Source: Hyphomicrobiales bacterium (GTDB taxonomy: Bacteria; Pseudomonadota; Alphaproteobacteria; Rhizobiales; Kaistiaceae). From it: a DNA stretch of 6,657 bases. The DNA lies in assembly GCA_017305815.1 (NCBI GenBank), contig JAFKJZ010000266.1, positions 1-6,657 on the forward strand, in the 5' to 3' direction. Position numbers and translations under genes: made by a program. This document shows, piece by piece, positions 1 through 6,644 of this stretch (position 1 is the first letter of the stretch; every line of letters starts with the position of its first letter). The notes below the pieces were generated by a model. That model was not told the origin of the DNA, did not search any database, and saw only the letters and a program-made list of their open reading frames with translations.

Positions 1-49
1 ACTCGCCGCCGAGGGCATCGCGGTCCATGCGGAGGGACGCGGCGGCTGA
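1..49 (+). CDS. Possible 3' end of a plus-strand gene cut by the window edge
   Basis: In the second frame, codons from position 2 read LAAEGIAVHAEGRGG and end in a TGA at 47-49. The stretch is only 15 residues long, so no family can be named. It is listed because the codons are GC-rich at third positions like the real genes here, and because the terminator-like hairpin that follows would fit a convergent gene end. An open frame of this length occurs easily by chance in GC-rich DNA, so it may not be coding. Confidence 0.3.
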   Translation, partial: LAAEGIAVHAEGRGG

Positions 50-79
50 CGCGCTGGACGGAGGCACCCTGCAAAACGA

Positions 80-114
80 AACGACCGCCCGGACGGTTCC
101 GTCGGGCGGTCGTT
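80..114 (-). terminator. Intrinsic terminator of the cydABX operon
   Basis: A perfect 12-bp stem pairs AACGACCGCCCG (80-91) with CGGGCGGTCGTT (103-114). The inner bases 93-96 and 99-102 can pair further after a one-base bulge at 92. Read on the minus strand, the hairpin is followed by TTTCGTTTTGC, a T-rich tail that fits Rho-independent termination. It lies 45 bp past the cydX stop codon. On the plus strand the tail is poor in T, so any action on a convergent plus-strand gene would be weak. Confidence 0.8.
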
Positions 115-127
115 CTGCATTCATGTG

Positions 128-150
128 CCGGCGCGCGACGGGCGCGCCGG
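128..150. repeat. GC-rich hairpin just after cydX
   Basis: A perfect 9-bp inverted repeat, CCGGCGCGC (128-136) and GCGCGCCGG (142-150), encloses a 5-base loop. It starts 9 bp after the cydX stop and precedes the terminator hairpin on the minus strand. No T tract follows it on either strand, so it does not look like a terminator by itself. It could stabilise the 3' end of the cyd mRNA, which is an inference. Confidence 0.5.
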
Positions 151-159
151 TTCCGCCGC

Positions 160-288
160 CTAGTCTTCCGGCGGCGTGATCGCCACGCGTCCCTTCAGCC
201 GATCGTCACGCAGCTCGTACCACATGGCGTTCAGGATGCCGAAGGCGCAGGCCAGGCTGAGGCCGAGGATCCAGGAGAAGTACCACAT
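160..288 (-). CDS. cydX: Cytochrome bd oxidase small subunit CydX (YbgT family)
   Basis: This 42-residue protein begins MWYFSWILGLSLACAFGILN and continues AMWYE, the recognised core of CydX/YbgT small proteins. CydX is a single-pass inner-membrane subunit that binds CydA next to the hemes and stabilises the oxidase. The hydrophobic segment covers about residues 3-23, followed by a charged tail (ELRDDRLKGR) and the ending ITPPED. It begins 15 bp after the cydB stop and has a GGAGA ribosome-binding sequence about 9 bases before the ATG. This supports the chosen start and co-transcription with cydAB. It is easily missed by gene callers because of its length. Identification from the motif and position is secure. 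Confidence 0.95.
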   Translation of the reverse strand: MWYFSWILGLSLACAFGILNAMWYELRDDRLKGRVAITPPED

Positions 289-303
289 TGCTCGTTTCTC
301 CGA

Positions 304-1455
304 TCAGTAGGCGTTGGGGTTCTTGGCCATGCTGTCGCCCGTGACCTTGCCGCGCATCACCCGGTACACCCAGGCCGTATAGGCGAGGATGATCGGCATG
401 AAGAAGCAGGTCACCAGCAGCATGATCCAGAGCGTCAGCTTCGAGGAAGACGCATCCCAGATCGTCAGGCCGGCATTCGGGCTGATCGAGGACGGCAGCA
501 GGAACGGGAACAGCGAGACGCCGGCCGTTGCGATGATGCCGAGGATGCCGATGGCCGAGGTGATGAAGGTGATGGCCGGCTTGCGGGCGGTGAAGCCGAC
601 CCAGGCGAGCGCCGTGCCGACGAAACCGAGGATCGGCGCCAGGATCATCCACGAATAGGTCGTGTAGTTGGCCAGCCAGCCGCCGGTGACGACGGACGCC
701 GTCTTGCCGAGCGGGTTGGACGGACCGTTGGGGTCGACGACGCTGGTCAGGACATGCCCGCCAATGCCGTAGGTGACCCAGACGCCGGCCAGCGCGAACA
801 GCACGATGGCGGCCAGCGCGGCGAAGCGGCCGAAGGTGCGGGCCCGGTCGGCGATCGGGCCGGACGTCTTCCAGGTCAGCAGCGCCGCGCCATGCATGAC
901 CAGCATGGAGAGGCTGACGAGACCGGCGAGGAGGGCGAACGGCGTCAGCAGCTGGAAGAAGTTGCCGCGATAGAACACCCGCATCGTGTCGTCGAACTCG
1001 AAGGGCAGGCCGAGCAGGACGTTGCCGACGGCGACGCCCAGGATCAGGGCGGGAACGATGCCGGCGAAGCACAGCACCATGTCCCACTTCGAGCGCCAGC
1101 CCGGATCGCCGATCTTGCTGCGGTACTTGAAGCCGACCGGCCGCAGGATGAGGGCGATCAGGATCACCATCATCGCGAGGTATAGCCCGGAGAAGGAGAC
1201 GGCATAGAGGAGCGGGAAGGCGGCGAACACGGCGCCGCCGCCCAGGATGAGCCAGACCTGGTTACCTTCCCAGACCGGGCCGACGACGTTGATCACGATG
1301 CGCCGTTCCTCGTCCGTCTTGGCGACGAAGGGGAGCAGGGCGCCGACCCCGAGATCGAAGCCGTCCATCACCGCGAAGCCGATCAGCAGCACGCCGAGCA
1401 GCAGCCACCAGATCAGGCGAAGGTATTCATAGTCGATTGGTACGATGTCGTGCAT
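304..1455 (-). CDS. cydB: Cytochrome bd ubiquinol oxidase subunit II (CydB)
   Basis: The 383-residue integral membrane protein is close to the E. coli length (379). CydB pairs with CydA to form the bd-type quinol oxidase. It has many hydrophobic helices throughout, as expected for the nine-helix family fold. Recognisable family segments include IDYEYLRLIWWLL (residues 7-19), MDGFDLGVG (30-38), VWEGNQVW (61-68), RPVGFKYRSKIGDP (about 105-118), GNFFQL, and a late SLFPFLLPSS segment. Trp62 matches E. coli Trp57. The next residue is Glu63 where E. coli has Asp58, a conservative change. The ATG at 1455 lies 15 bp after the end of the cydA footprint, with a GAGG ribosome-binding sequence 7 bases upstream. 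The frame is uninterrupted and the natural C-terminus (NPNAY) is present, so the gene looks functional even though its partner cydA is disrupted. Confidence 0.97.
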   Translation of the reverse strand: MHDIVPIDYEYLRLIWWLLLGVLLIGFAVMDGFDLGVGALLPFVAKTDEERRIVINVVGPVWEGNQVWLILGGGAVFAAFPLLYAVSFSGLYLAMMVILIALILRPVGFKYRSKIGDPGWRSKWDMVLCFAGIVPALILGVAVGNVLLGLPFEFDDTMRVFYRGNFFQLLTPFALLAGLVSLSMLVMHGAALLTWKTSGPIADRARTFGRFAALAAIVLFALAGVWVTYGIGGHVLTSVVDPNGPSNPLGKTASVVTGGWLANYTTYSWMILAPILGFVGTALAWVGFTARKPAITFITSAIGILGIIATAGVSLFPFLLPSSISPNAGLTIWDASSSKLTLWIMLLVTCFFMPIILAYTAWVYRVMRGKVTGDSMAKNPNAY

Positions 1456-1470
1456 GGCGAACCTCGCGGA

Positions 1471-2981
1471 TCAAAGCTTGGGGGCGGCGGTTGCCGCCGT
1501 CGGCAACGCTTCGGCGCCGGCGGACTGGAAGGGGTTGTATTCCAGCGGACCCTTCTTGATCGTCTTGACCATCAGGATGACCTCGATCACGGCGAGGATG
1601 CTGTAGAGGATCAGGAAGATCGCGAGGCTGAGGGCGAGATCCCAAAGGGTCAGGCCGGAAGCCGCGTAGAAGGTCGGCAGCACGCCTTCAATCGCCCAGG
1701 GCTGGCGGCCATACAGCGCTGCTCGCCGAGCTTGTGCCGCGAGGCGACCCAGAAGGCGGCTGCGAAGAAGGCGATGAAGTAGAAGCCGAGGCCGACCATC
1801 ACGCGGAAGCTCCAGAACAGCACCGGCACGTTCGGGATGGTCGAATTGGCGGCCTTGGTGATGTCTTCTTCCGTGGCGTTCTCGACGTCGGGACGGAACT
1901 GCTTCACCAGCAGGCCATAGCCGAGGTTCTGCCACTTGCCGTCGAACTCGGCCCGGGCGGCGGTGTCGTTCGGATTGGCGCGGATCTTCTGCAGCGCCTT
2001 GTAGGCCTCGATGCCGTCGCGGATCTTGTCATGCGCGGTATCGACGAGGTTGACGATGCCGGGCAGCTCCGTGGTCAGCGAGCGCGTGCCGATCAGGCCG
2101 AGCACGTAGGGAATGCTGATCGCGAAGGTGTTTTCCTGCTTCTCCATATTGGGGAAGGCGATGACGTTGATCGCGGCCGGGGCCGGCTCGGTGTGCCACA
2201 TGGATTCCATGCCGGCGATCTTCATCTTCTGGTTTTCCGTCGCGACGTAGCCGCTCTCGTCACCGAGGACGACGACGGAAAGGGCCGCGGCGAGGCCGAA
2301 GCTGGCGGCGACCGCCATCGAACGCTTGGCGAATTCCTGGTGACGGCCGCGCAGCAGGTACCAGGAGCTGACCGCCATCACGAACATCGCGCCGGTGACG
2401 TAGCCCGCGCTGACGGTGTGGACGAACTTGGCCTGGGCGACCGGGTTGAACACAACCGCCATGAAGTCGGTGACTTCCATGCGCATCGTGTCAGGGTTGA
2501 AGACCGAACCGACCGGATGCTGCATCCAGCCATTGGCGATCAGGATCCACAGCGCCGAGAAATTGGCGCCGAAGGCGACCAGCCAGGTGACGATGAGGTG
2601 CCCCACCTTCGACAGGCGGTCCCAGCCAAAGAAGAACAGGCCGATGAAAGTCGCTTCCAGGAAGAAGGCCATCAGACCTTCGATGGCGAGCGGGGCGCCG
2701 AAGATGTCGCCGACGTAGTGGCTGTAATAGGACCAGTTCATGCCGAACTGGAACTCCATGACGACACCGGTAGCGACGCCCATGGCGAAATTGATACCGA
2801 AGCAGGTGCCCCAGAAAAGCGTCATGCGGCGCCAGATCTCGCGCCCGGTCATAACATAGACGCTCTCCATGATCGCCATCAGGAAGGAGAGCCCGAGCGT
2901 CAGGGGCACGAAGAGGAAATGATACATCGCGGTGGCAGCGAACTGCAGCCGCGACAGAGTAACAATATCGATATCAATCAT
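1471..2981 (-). pseudogene. cydA: Cytochrome bd ubiquinol oxidase subunit I (CydA), frameshifted by an apparent deletion of about 73 bp
   Basis: CydA carries the three hemes and the quinol site of cytochrome bd. The first 422 residues (2981 down to 1716) align throughout with E. coli CydA at an offset of two. His21 matches His19, His188 and Met395 match the heme b558 ligands His186 and Met393, and Lys254 and Glu259 match the quinol-loop residues Lys252 and Glu257. The loop is the long, E. coli-like type. After ...HKLGEQR the frame goes wrong, gives 21 unrelated residues and stops at 1650-1652. The true C-terminus resumes in another frame at YGRQPWAI (from 1713) and runs to the TGA at 1471-1473, ending TAATAAPKL. 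About 24 codons are missing between the parts, including equivalents of Trp441 and Glu445. The start ATG at 2981 has an AAAAGG ribosome-binding sequence 8 bases upstream, and LSRLQFAATAMYHF confirms the N-terminus. As read, no active CydA can be made. A sequencing or assembly error is the main alternative. Confidence 0.93.
1713..1715 (-). other. Deletion/frameshift junction in cydA
   Basis: On the minus strand the codons GAG CAG CGC (1724-1716) are followed by TG (1715-1714) and then TAT (1713-1711), the Tyr of YGRQPW. In E. coli CydA the equivalent is GEKKW, then 24 residues, then YGRQPW. The TG therefore reads as the start of the conserved Trp codon TGG. Losing one base plus 24 codons (73 bp, which is 3n+1) explains both the missing residues and the frame change. 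The junction falls at the edge of an 8-bp palindrome, CAGCGCTG (1714-1721). The G at 1714 could come from either side, so the breakpoint is ambiguous by one base. Confidence 0.8.
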
Positions 2982-3012
2982 GGCCTATACCTTTTGAGTC
3001 GCCAGGATTTCA

Positions 3013-3018
3013 CAGCTA
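3013..3018 (-). promoter_or_regulatory. Tentative -10 element of the cydA promoter
   Basis: TAGCTG on the minus strand lies where a -10 hexamer would fall if the FNR-type box at 3041-3054 is centred at -41.5. It keeps the leading TA but otherwise matches TATAAT poorly, as is usual for activator-dependent promoters. There is no good -35 element, since the box occupies that place. The predicted start near 3006 would give a leader of about 25 bases. The assignment rests mainly on spacing. Confidence 0.35.
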
Positions 3019-3040
3019 CCGGCTCATAAGGCACGCAACA

Positions 3041-3054
3041 TTGAGCGAAATCAA
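3041..3054. promoter_or_regulatory. FNR/FixK-type binding site between cydA and cydD
   Basis: TTGAGCGAAATCAA matches the FNR/FixK/Anr consensus TTGAT-N4-ATCAA at 9 of 10 defined positions. The cydA-facing half is a perfect TTGAT, and the flanking bases A (3040) and T (3055) extend the symmetry. It lies 59 bp upstream of the cydA start and 74 bp upstream of the cydD start. Such sites bind CRP/FNR-family oxygen-responsive activators, and cytochrome bd genes are common targets. Placed at -41.5, it puts the cydA transcription start near 3006. Whether the same site also serves cydD is not shown by the sequence. Confidence 0.8.
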
Positions 3055-3128
3055 TGCAGCGAGCTGCCGCGTGCGGTGGATTGGCACAGGCAGCGCCCGG
3101 ATGATCCTGAACACTGTAAGCTTGGTGC

Positions 3129-4898
3129 ATGAACACCTCCGAATCCGCAGCAGGCGCGAAGTCTGTCCGTTCTGATCCGACCGTGATGAAGTGGCTGAAA
3201 GCGCGCGGCCGGGTCGGTCGTCGCGCCATGGGGCTGGCGATCCTGGTGCCGCTCGTCAGCGCCTGCCTCACCGTCGCGCAGGCCTATCTTCTCGCCACCA
3301 TCCTGCATCGGGCCATCGTCGACCATGTTGCGAGTGCGGCGCAGGCAACGGCGATGCTGGGCCTGCTCGGTCTGGTTGCACTGCGGGCGGTGCTGGGCTG
3401 GGCCGGCGAAGCGGCTGGCATACGCGCCGCCGAGGACATCAAGCAGGCGATTCGGAAGGACCTGTTCGCGGCGCTGATGCGGCGCGGGCCGGACTGGATG
3501 CGCCAGCGCGCCTCCGGCGAACTGGCAAGCCAGATACTCGACCAGGTCGAGGCGCTTGATGGCTATTTCTCCCGCTTCGTGCCGGCGATGATCGCCGCCG
3601 CCGTGGTGCCGGTCGCCTTTGCCGTCGGGCTGATGCCGGTCGATCTCGCGGTCGGCCTGCTTCTCTTCGTCACGGCGCCGCTCATCCCGCTGTTCATGGC
3701 GCTTGCCGGATGGGGCGCGGAGGCGGCGAGCCGCCAGCATCTGACGGCTTTGTCGCGGCTTTCCGGCATGTTCGCCGACCGGCTGCGCGGCCTACTGGTG
3801 CTGAAGCTGTTCGGTCGGGCCGAGGACGAGATCGTCCGCGTCCGCAGCGCCAGCGATGAATTCGCGACGCGCACTCTCGCCGTGCTCAGGATCGCCTTCC
3901 TTTCCTCGGCCGTGCTCGAGTTCTTTGCCGCGCTGGGTGTCGCCGGCGTCGCGCTCTATGTCGGGCTCACCTATATCGGCCTGCTCGATCTGCGCGGCGC
4001 GGAGCTCGGCCTGCAGGCCGGCCTGTTCTGCCTGCTGATGGCGCCCGAAGTGTACATGCCGCTGCGCACGCTCGCGGCCCATTATCACGATCGCGCCTCG
4101 GCCAAGGCGGCGGTGACGAACCTCTCGGCGGTGTTCGAGACATTGCCGGCCGTCGATGAGGCCGCGGCAATTCCGGGCGTTGACTGGAGCCCGCGCGGCG
4201 CCGTCGGCGTGACGGTGCGCCACCTGACCGTCGCGGCGGCGGATCGCGGCGCGATCCTCGCCGACGCGTCGCTCGATATCGCGCCGGGCGAGACGGTCGC
4301 GCTGCTCGGCCCGAGCGGCATCGGCAAATCGACGCTGATCGAGGTGCTGGCCCGTCTGCGCGCCCATCAGGGCCGCGTCGAGCTCGGCGGCGTGTCGCTT
4401 GCCGACATCGACGAGGCGGCGCTTCGCCGCCATGTCGCGGTGCTCGGCCAGCGCTCGCGCCTGTTCCATGGCACCATTGCGAGCAATATCCGGCTCGGCC
4501 GCGCCGACGCCAGCGACGCCGAGGTCCGCGCGGCGGCCGAGCGCGCCTGCGTGCTCGATTTCGCCGACAGGCTGCCGGAAGGACTGGATACCCCGGTCGG
4601 CGAACGGGGCAGGGGCCTGTCGGGCGGCGAGGCGCAGCGCGTAGCGCTCGCCCGCATCTTCCTGCGCGATCCGGCGCTGGTGCTGCTCGATGAGCCGACC
4701 GCCCATCTCGATCGCGAGACCGAGGCCCGCGTCATGCGCGCCGTGCTCGATTTCGCCGCCGGCCGCACCCTGCTGATCGCCACCCATTCGACCGCCGTCG
4801 CGGCGTTGATGGACCGGATCTGCGAGATCGACGACCGCAGGCGGATCGTCAGCCGCGCCGGGGCGCCCGCCTCGGCGTCCATGCTGGGAGTGGCATGA
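3129..4898 (+). CDS. cydD: Thiol reductant ABC exporter subunit CydD
   Basis: This 589-residue half-transporter has an N-terminal membrane domain and a C-terminal ATPase. CydDC exports cysteine and glutathione to the periplasm and is required for assembly of cytochrome bd. Hydrophobic segments lie near residues 35-58, 73-92, 150-193, 255-285 and 294-310. The stretch TAPLIPLFMALAGWG (182-196), followed by LSGMFADRLRGLLVLKLFGR (211-230), is typical of CydD. ATPase motifs are complete: Walker A GPSGIGKS (394-401), Q-loop Gln441, signature LSGGEAQ (497-503), Walker B LVLLDEP (517-523), D-loop AHLD and His553. The ATG at 3129 lacks a clear ribosome-binding sequence. Met20 (3186), just before KWLKARG where E. 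coli CydD has a similar WLK near its N-terminus, is an alternative start. It overlaps cydC by 4 bp. Confidence 0.94.
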   Translation: MNTSESAAGAKSVRSDPTVMKWLKARGRVGRRAMGLAILVPLVSACLTVAQAYLLATILHRAIVDHVASAAQATAMLGLLGLVALRAVLGWAGEAAGIRAAEDIKQAIRKDLFAALMRRGPDWMRQRASGELASQILDQVEALDGYFSRFVPAMIAAAVVPVAFAVGLMPVDLAVGLLLFVTAPLIPLFMALAGWGAEAASRQHLTALSRLSGMFADRLRGLLVLKLFGRAEDEIVRVRSASDEFATRTLAVLRIAFLSSAVLEFFAALGVAGVALYVGLTYIGLLDLRGAELGLQAGLFCLLMAPEVYMPLRTLAAHYHDRASAKAAVTNLSAVFETLPAVDEAAAIPGVDWSPRGAVGVTVRHLTVAAADRGAILADASLDIAPGETVALLGPSGIGKSTLIEVLARLRAHQGRVELGGVSLADIDEAALRRHVAVLGQRSRLFHGTIASNIRLGRADASDAEVRAAAERACVLDFADRLPEGLDTPVGERGRGLSGGEAQRVALARIFLRDPALVLLDEPTAHLDRETEARVMRAVLDFAAGRTLLIATHSTAVAALMDRICEIDDRRRIVSRAGAPASASMLGVA

Positions 4899-6550
4899 TG
4901 CGGCTTCTGTTCAGCCTCTACGCCAAGCGGTCCGGCGGGCTTCTGCTGGCGCTTCTGCTTGCCTGCCTGACGCTCGCCGCCGGCGTCACCCTGTTCGGCG
5001 TCTCCGGCTGGTTCCTGACCGGGGCTGCGCTCGCCACCTCGGCGCTGACCTTCAACCTCTTCGGCCCCTCGGCCATGGTGCGCGGCTTCTCGTTCCTGCG
5101 CGTCGTCTCGCGCTATGGCGAGCGGCTCGCCGGCCATGCCACCACCTTCAAGATCCTGTCCGATATTCGTGTCCGGATCTTTTCGCGGCTGATCCCTCTG
5201 GTGCCGCTGCGGGCAGCGGCGCACCGGACCGGGGATTTCGTCGCCCGGCTGACGGCGGATGTCGAGACCCTCGACATGATGTTCCTGCAGGTCGTGGCCC
5301 CGGTCGCGACCGCGATTTTCGGCGCCCTCGGGCTCGGCCTGTTCCTGTGGATCGTGCTGCCGGACAGCCTGCCGGTAGCGCTCATCGGCTTCGGCCTGAC
5401 GACGCTGCTTCTGCCCGGGCTGATCGTGCTCGCCGGCCGCCGCAGCGGCGCCGCCACGGTACGCACCGCGGCCGACCTGCGCAGTGCCGTGCTTGACGGC
5501 ATCGACGGCCACGCGGATCTGGTCGCGCTCGGCGCCGTCGACGGCGCCCGCCGCTCGGTCGACGAGGCGGCTACGGCCGTGCGGACGGCGCGGCTGCGCC
5601 AGGGCCGGCGCATCGCCTTCGGGCCTGCCTTCGTCGTGCTCGGCACGGGCGCCACCGCGGTCGCCACGCTCTATGTCGGCCTTTCCGTGCTGGAAGCGGG
5701 CCGCGTTTCGGGGCCTGTCCTCGTTGGCGCGCTGCTTGCCGTCATGGCGATTTTCGAGGTTTCGGGGCCGATCCTGCGCGGTGCCGGCCGGCTTGGCGCG
5801 GCCAGCGCGGCGGCGAAGCGCGTCCAGTCGCTGGTCGACATGCGTCCGTCTGTCATCGATCCCCCCCGAGCGGTCGCGCTGCCCGAGACGGGCGATATCG
5901 TCTTCGACAAGGTCGGCTTCACCTATGGCCGCGACCAGCAGGTCCTTTCCGGCCTCGACCTGACCCTGCATCCGGGCGAGCGCGTCGCCATCGTCGGCGA
6001 GAGCGGCTCGGGCAAGTCGACGCTGCTCGGTCTGCTGCTCCGCCTCGTCGACGTCGATGCCGGCGAGATCCGCATCGGCGGTGTCGGTATCCGCGAAGTC
6101 CGGCAGGCGGATCTCCATGCCCATGTCGCGCTGCTTTCGCAGGATGCGCCCGTGTTCATCGGTACGATCCGCGACAATCTGAGGATCGCCGACCCGGCAG
6201 CCGACGACGCGGCGCTTCTCGCCGTGCTGGAAAAGGCCCGGCTCGACGGCTTCGTGCGCGGCCTACCGCAGGGGTTCGACACCTGGCTCGGCGAATCCGG
6301 CGAGACGCTTTCGGCCGGACAGGCGCGGCGGCTCTGCCTGGCGCGCACGCTGCTGTCGCCGGCGAGGGTGCTGCTGCTCGACGAGCCGACGGCAGGACTC
6401 GACCGGCCGACCGAGGCGGCGTTCCTCGCCGACCTGCTCGCCGTCACCACGGGTCGCACGCTGGTGCTCGCCACGCACGCCGCCCTGCCGCAGGGTGCGG
6501 TCGATCGGGTCTATCGGTTGGAGGATGGAGCGTTGGCGCTGGAGGGATGA
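4895..6550 (+). CDS. cydC: Thiol reductant ABC exporter subunit CydC
   Basis: The 551-residue partner of CydD has the same membrane-plus-ATPase layout. The start FSLYAKRSGG, then GVSGWFLTGAALA (35-47) and SRYGERLAGHATTF (72-85), are typical of CydC. Arg77 and His81 correspond to the residues reported to bind heme in the E. coli CydDC structure (Arg81 and His85, from memory). ATPase motifs are Walker A GESGSGKST (368-376), the variant signature LSAGQ (472-476) in place of LSGGE/Q, Walker B LLLDEP ending at Pro498, D-loop AGLD and His528. The ATG at 4895 overlaps the cydD stop as ATGA and has GGGAG about 5 bases upstream, which suggests translational coupling. A second ATG at 4898 is equally possible. 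The frame is complete, ending EDGALALEG. Being intact, it should make a working exporter with CydD. Confidence 0.95.
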   Translation: MMRLLFSLYAKRSGGLLLALLLACLTLAAGVTLFGVSGWFLTGAALATSALTFNLFGPSAMVRGFSFLRVVSRYGERLAGHATTFKILSDIRVRIFSRLIPLVPLRAAAHRTGDFVARLTADVETLDMMFLQVVAPVATAIFGALGLGLFLWIVLPDSLPVALIGFGLTTLLLPGLIVLAGRRSGAATVRTAADLRSAVLDGIDGHADLVALGAVDGARRSVDEAATAVRTARLRQGRRIAFGPAFVVLGTGATAVATLYVGLSVLEAGRVSGPVLVGALLAVMAIFEVSGPILRGAGRLGAASAAAKRVQSLVDMRPSVIDPPRAVALPETGDIVFDKVGFTYGRDQQVLSGLDLTLHPGERVAIVGESGSGKSTLLGLLLRLVDVDAGEIRIGGVGIREVRQADLHAHVALLSQDAPVFIGTIRDNLRIADPAADDAALLAVLEKARLDGFVRGLPQGFDTWLGESGETLSAGQARRLCLARTLLSPARVLLLDEPTAGLDRPTEAAFLADLLAVTTGRTLVLATHAALPQGAVDRVYRLEDGALALEG

Positions 6551-6562
6551 GGCTTACCCTTC

Positions 6563-6583
6563 ACCTCTCCCATCGGGAGAGGT
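6563..6583. repeat. Short palindrome after cydC
   Basis: ACCTCTCCC (6563-6571) and GGGAGAGGT (6575-6583) form a perfect 9-bp stem with a 3-base loop, 12 bp after the cydC stop. No T tract follows, so it is not a standard intrinsic terminator. The CTCTCCC/GGGAGAG core resembles dispersed palindromic intergenic elements common in Hyphomicrobiales genomes. That likeness is from memory, not a search. It could act as an mRNA 3'-end stabiliser. Confidence 0.6.
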
Positions 6584-6596
6584 CAGAGCGAAGCTC

Positions 6597-6644
6597 CGGG
6601 TGAGGGGCTGCGATCTCTCGGGTGAGGCCTAAACCCCTCACCCG
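6597..6644. repeat. CGGGTGAGGGG / CCCCTCACCCG inverted repeat, part of a palindromic intergenic element
   Basis: CGGGTGAGGGG (6597-6607) and CCCCTCACCCG (6634-6644) are perfect 11-bp inverted copies 26 bp apart. A further direct copy, CGGGTGAGG, lies between them at 6619-6627, so two alternative hairpins are possible. The sequence after it (GCCGTCCTGCGGCC) begins another GC-rich palindrome cut by the window end. With the neighbouring palindrome at 6563-6583 this looks like one composite intergenic repeat. Nothing coding is seen in 6551-6657. Confidence 0.6.

Noticed and set aside
1650..1715. Programmed frameshifting as an explanation for the cydA frame change
   Set aside because: No slippery run is present at the junction. 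A frameshift would also not supply the 24 conserved residues that are missing.
2964..2977. A second FNR-like site at the cydA start (TTGATATCGATATT on the minus strand)
   Set aside because: Only the first half matches the consensus. The second half (ATATT against ATCAA) matches 2 of 5, and it lies inside the coding sequence. The palindrome ATATCGATAT there follows from Ile-Asp-Ile codons.
1734..3029. A 431-codon plus-strand open frame opposite cydA
   Set aside because: It is antisense to a clearly recognised gene. Its product is rich in Arg, Gly, Asp, Glu and His with no domain or membrane pattern, as expected for a shadow frame in GC-rich DNA.
3082..3096. Sigma-54-like TGGCAC element upstream of cydD
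   Set aside because: The TGGCAC half is present, but the required downstream TTGC is replaced by GCGC, so it is not a plausible sigma-54 promoter.
4367..6124. A 585-codon minus-strand open frame opposite cydD and cydC
   Set aside because: Its sequence is low-complexity and charged and spans two real genes and their junction. It comes from high GC at third codon positions of the other strand.
6563..6583. Intrinsic terminator for cydDC
   Set aside because: The stem is good, but no T-rich tract follows it on the plus strand.
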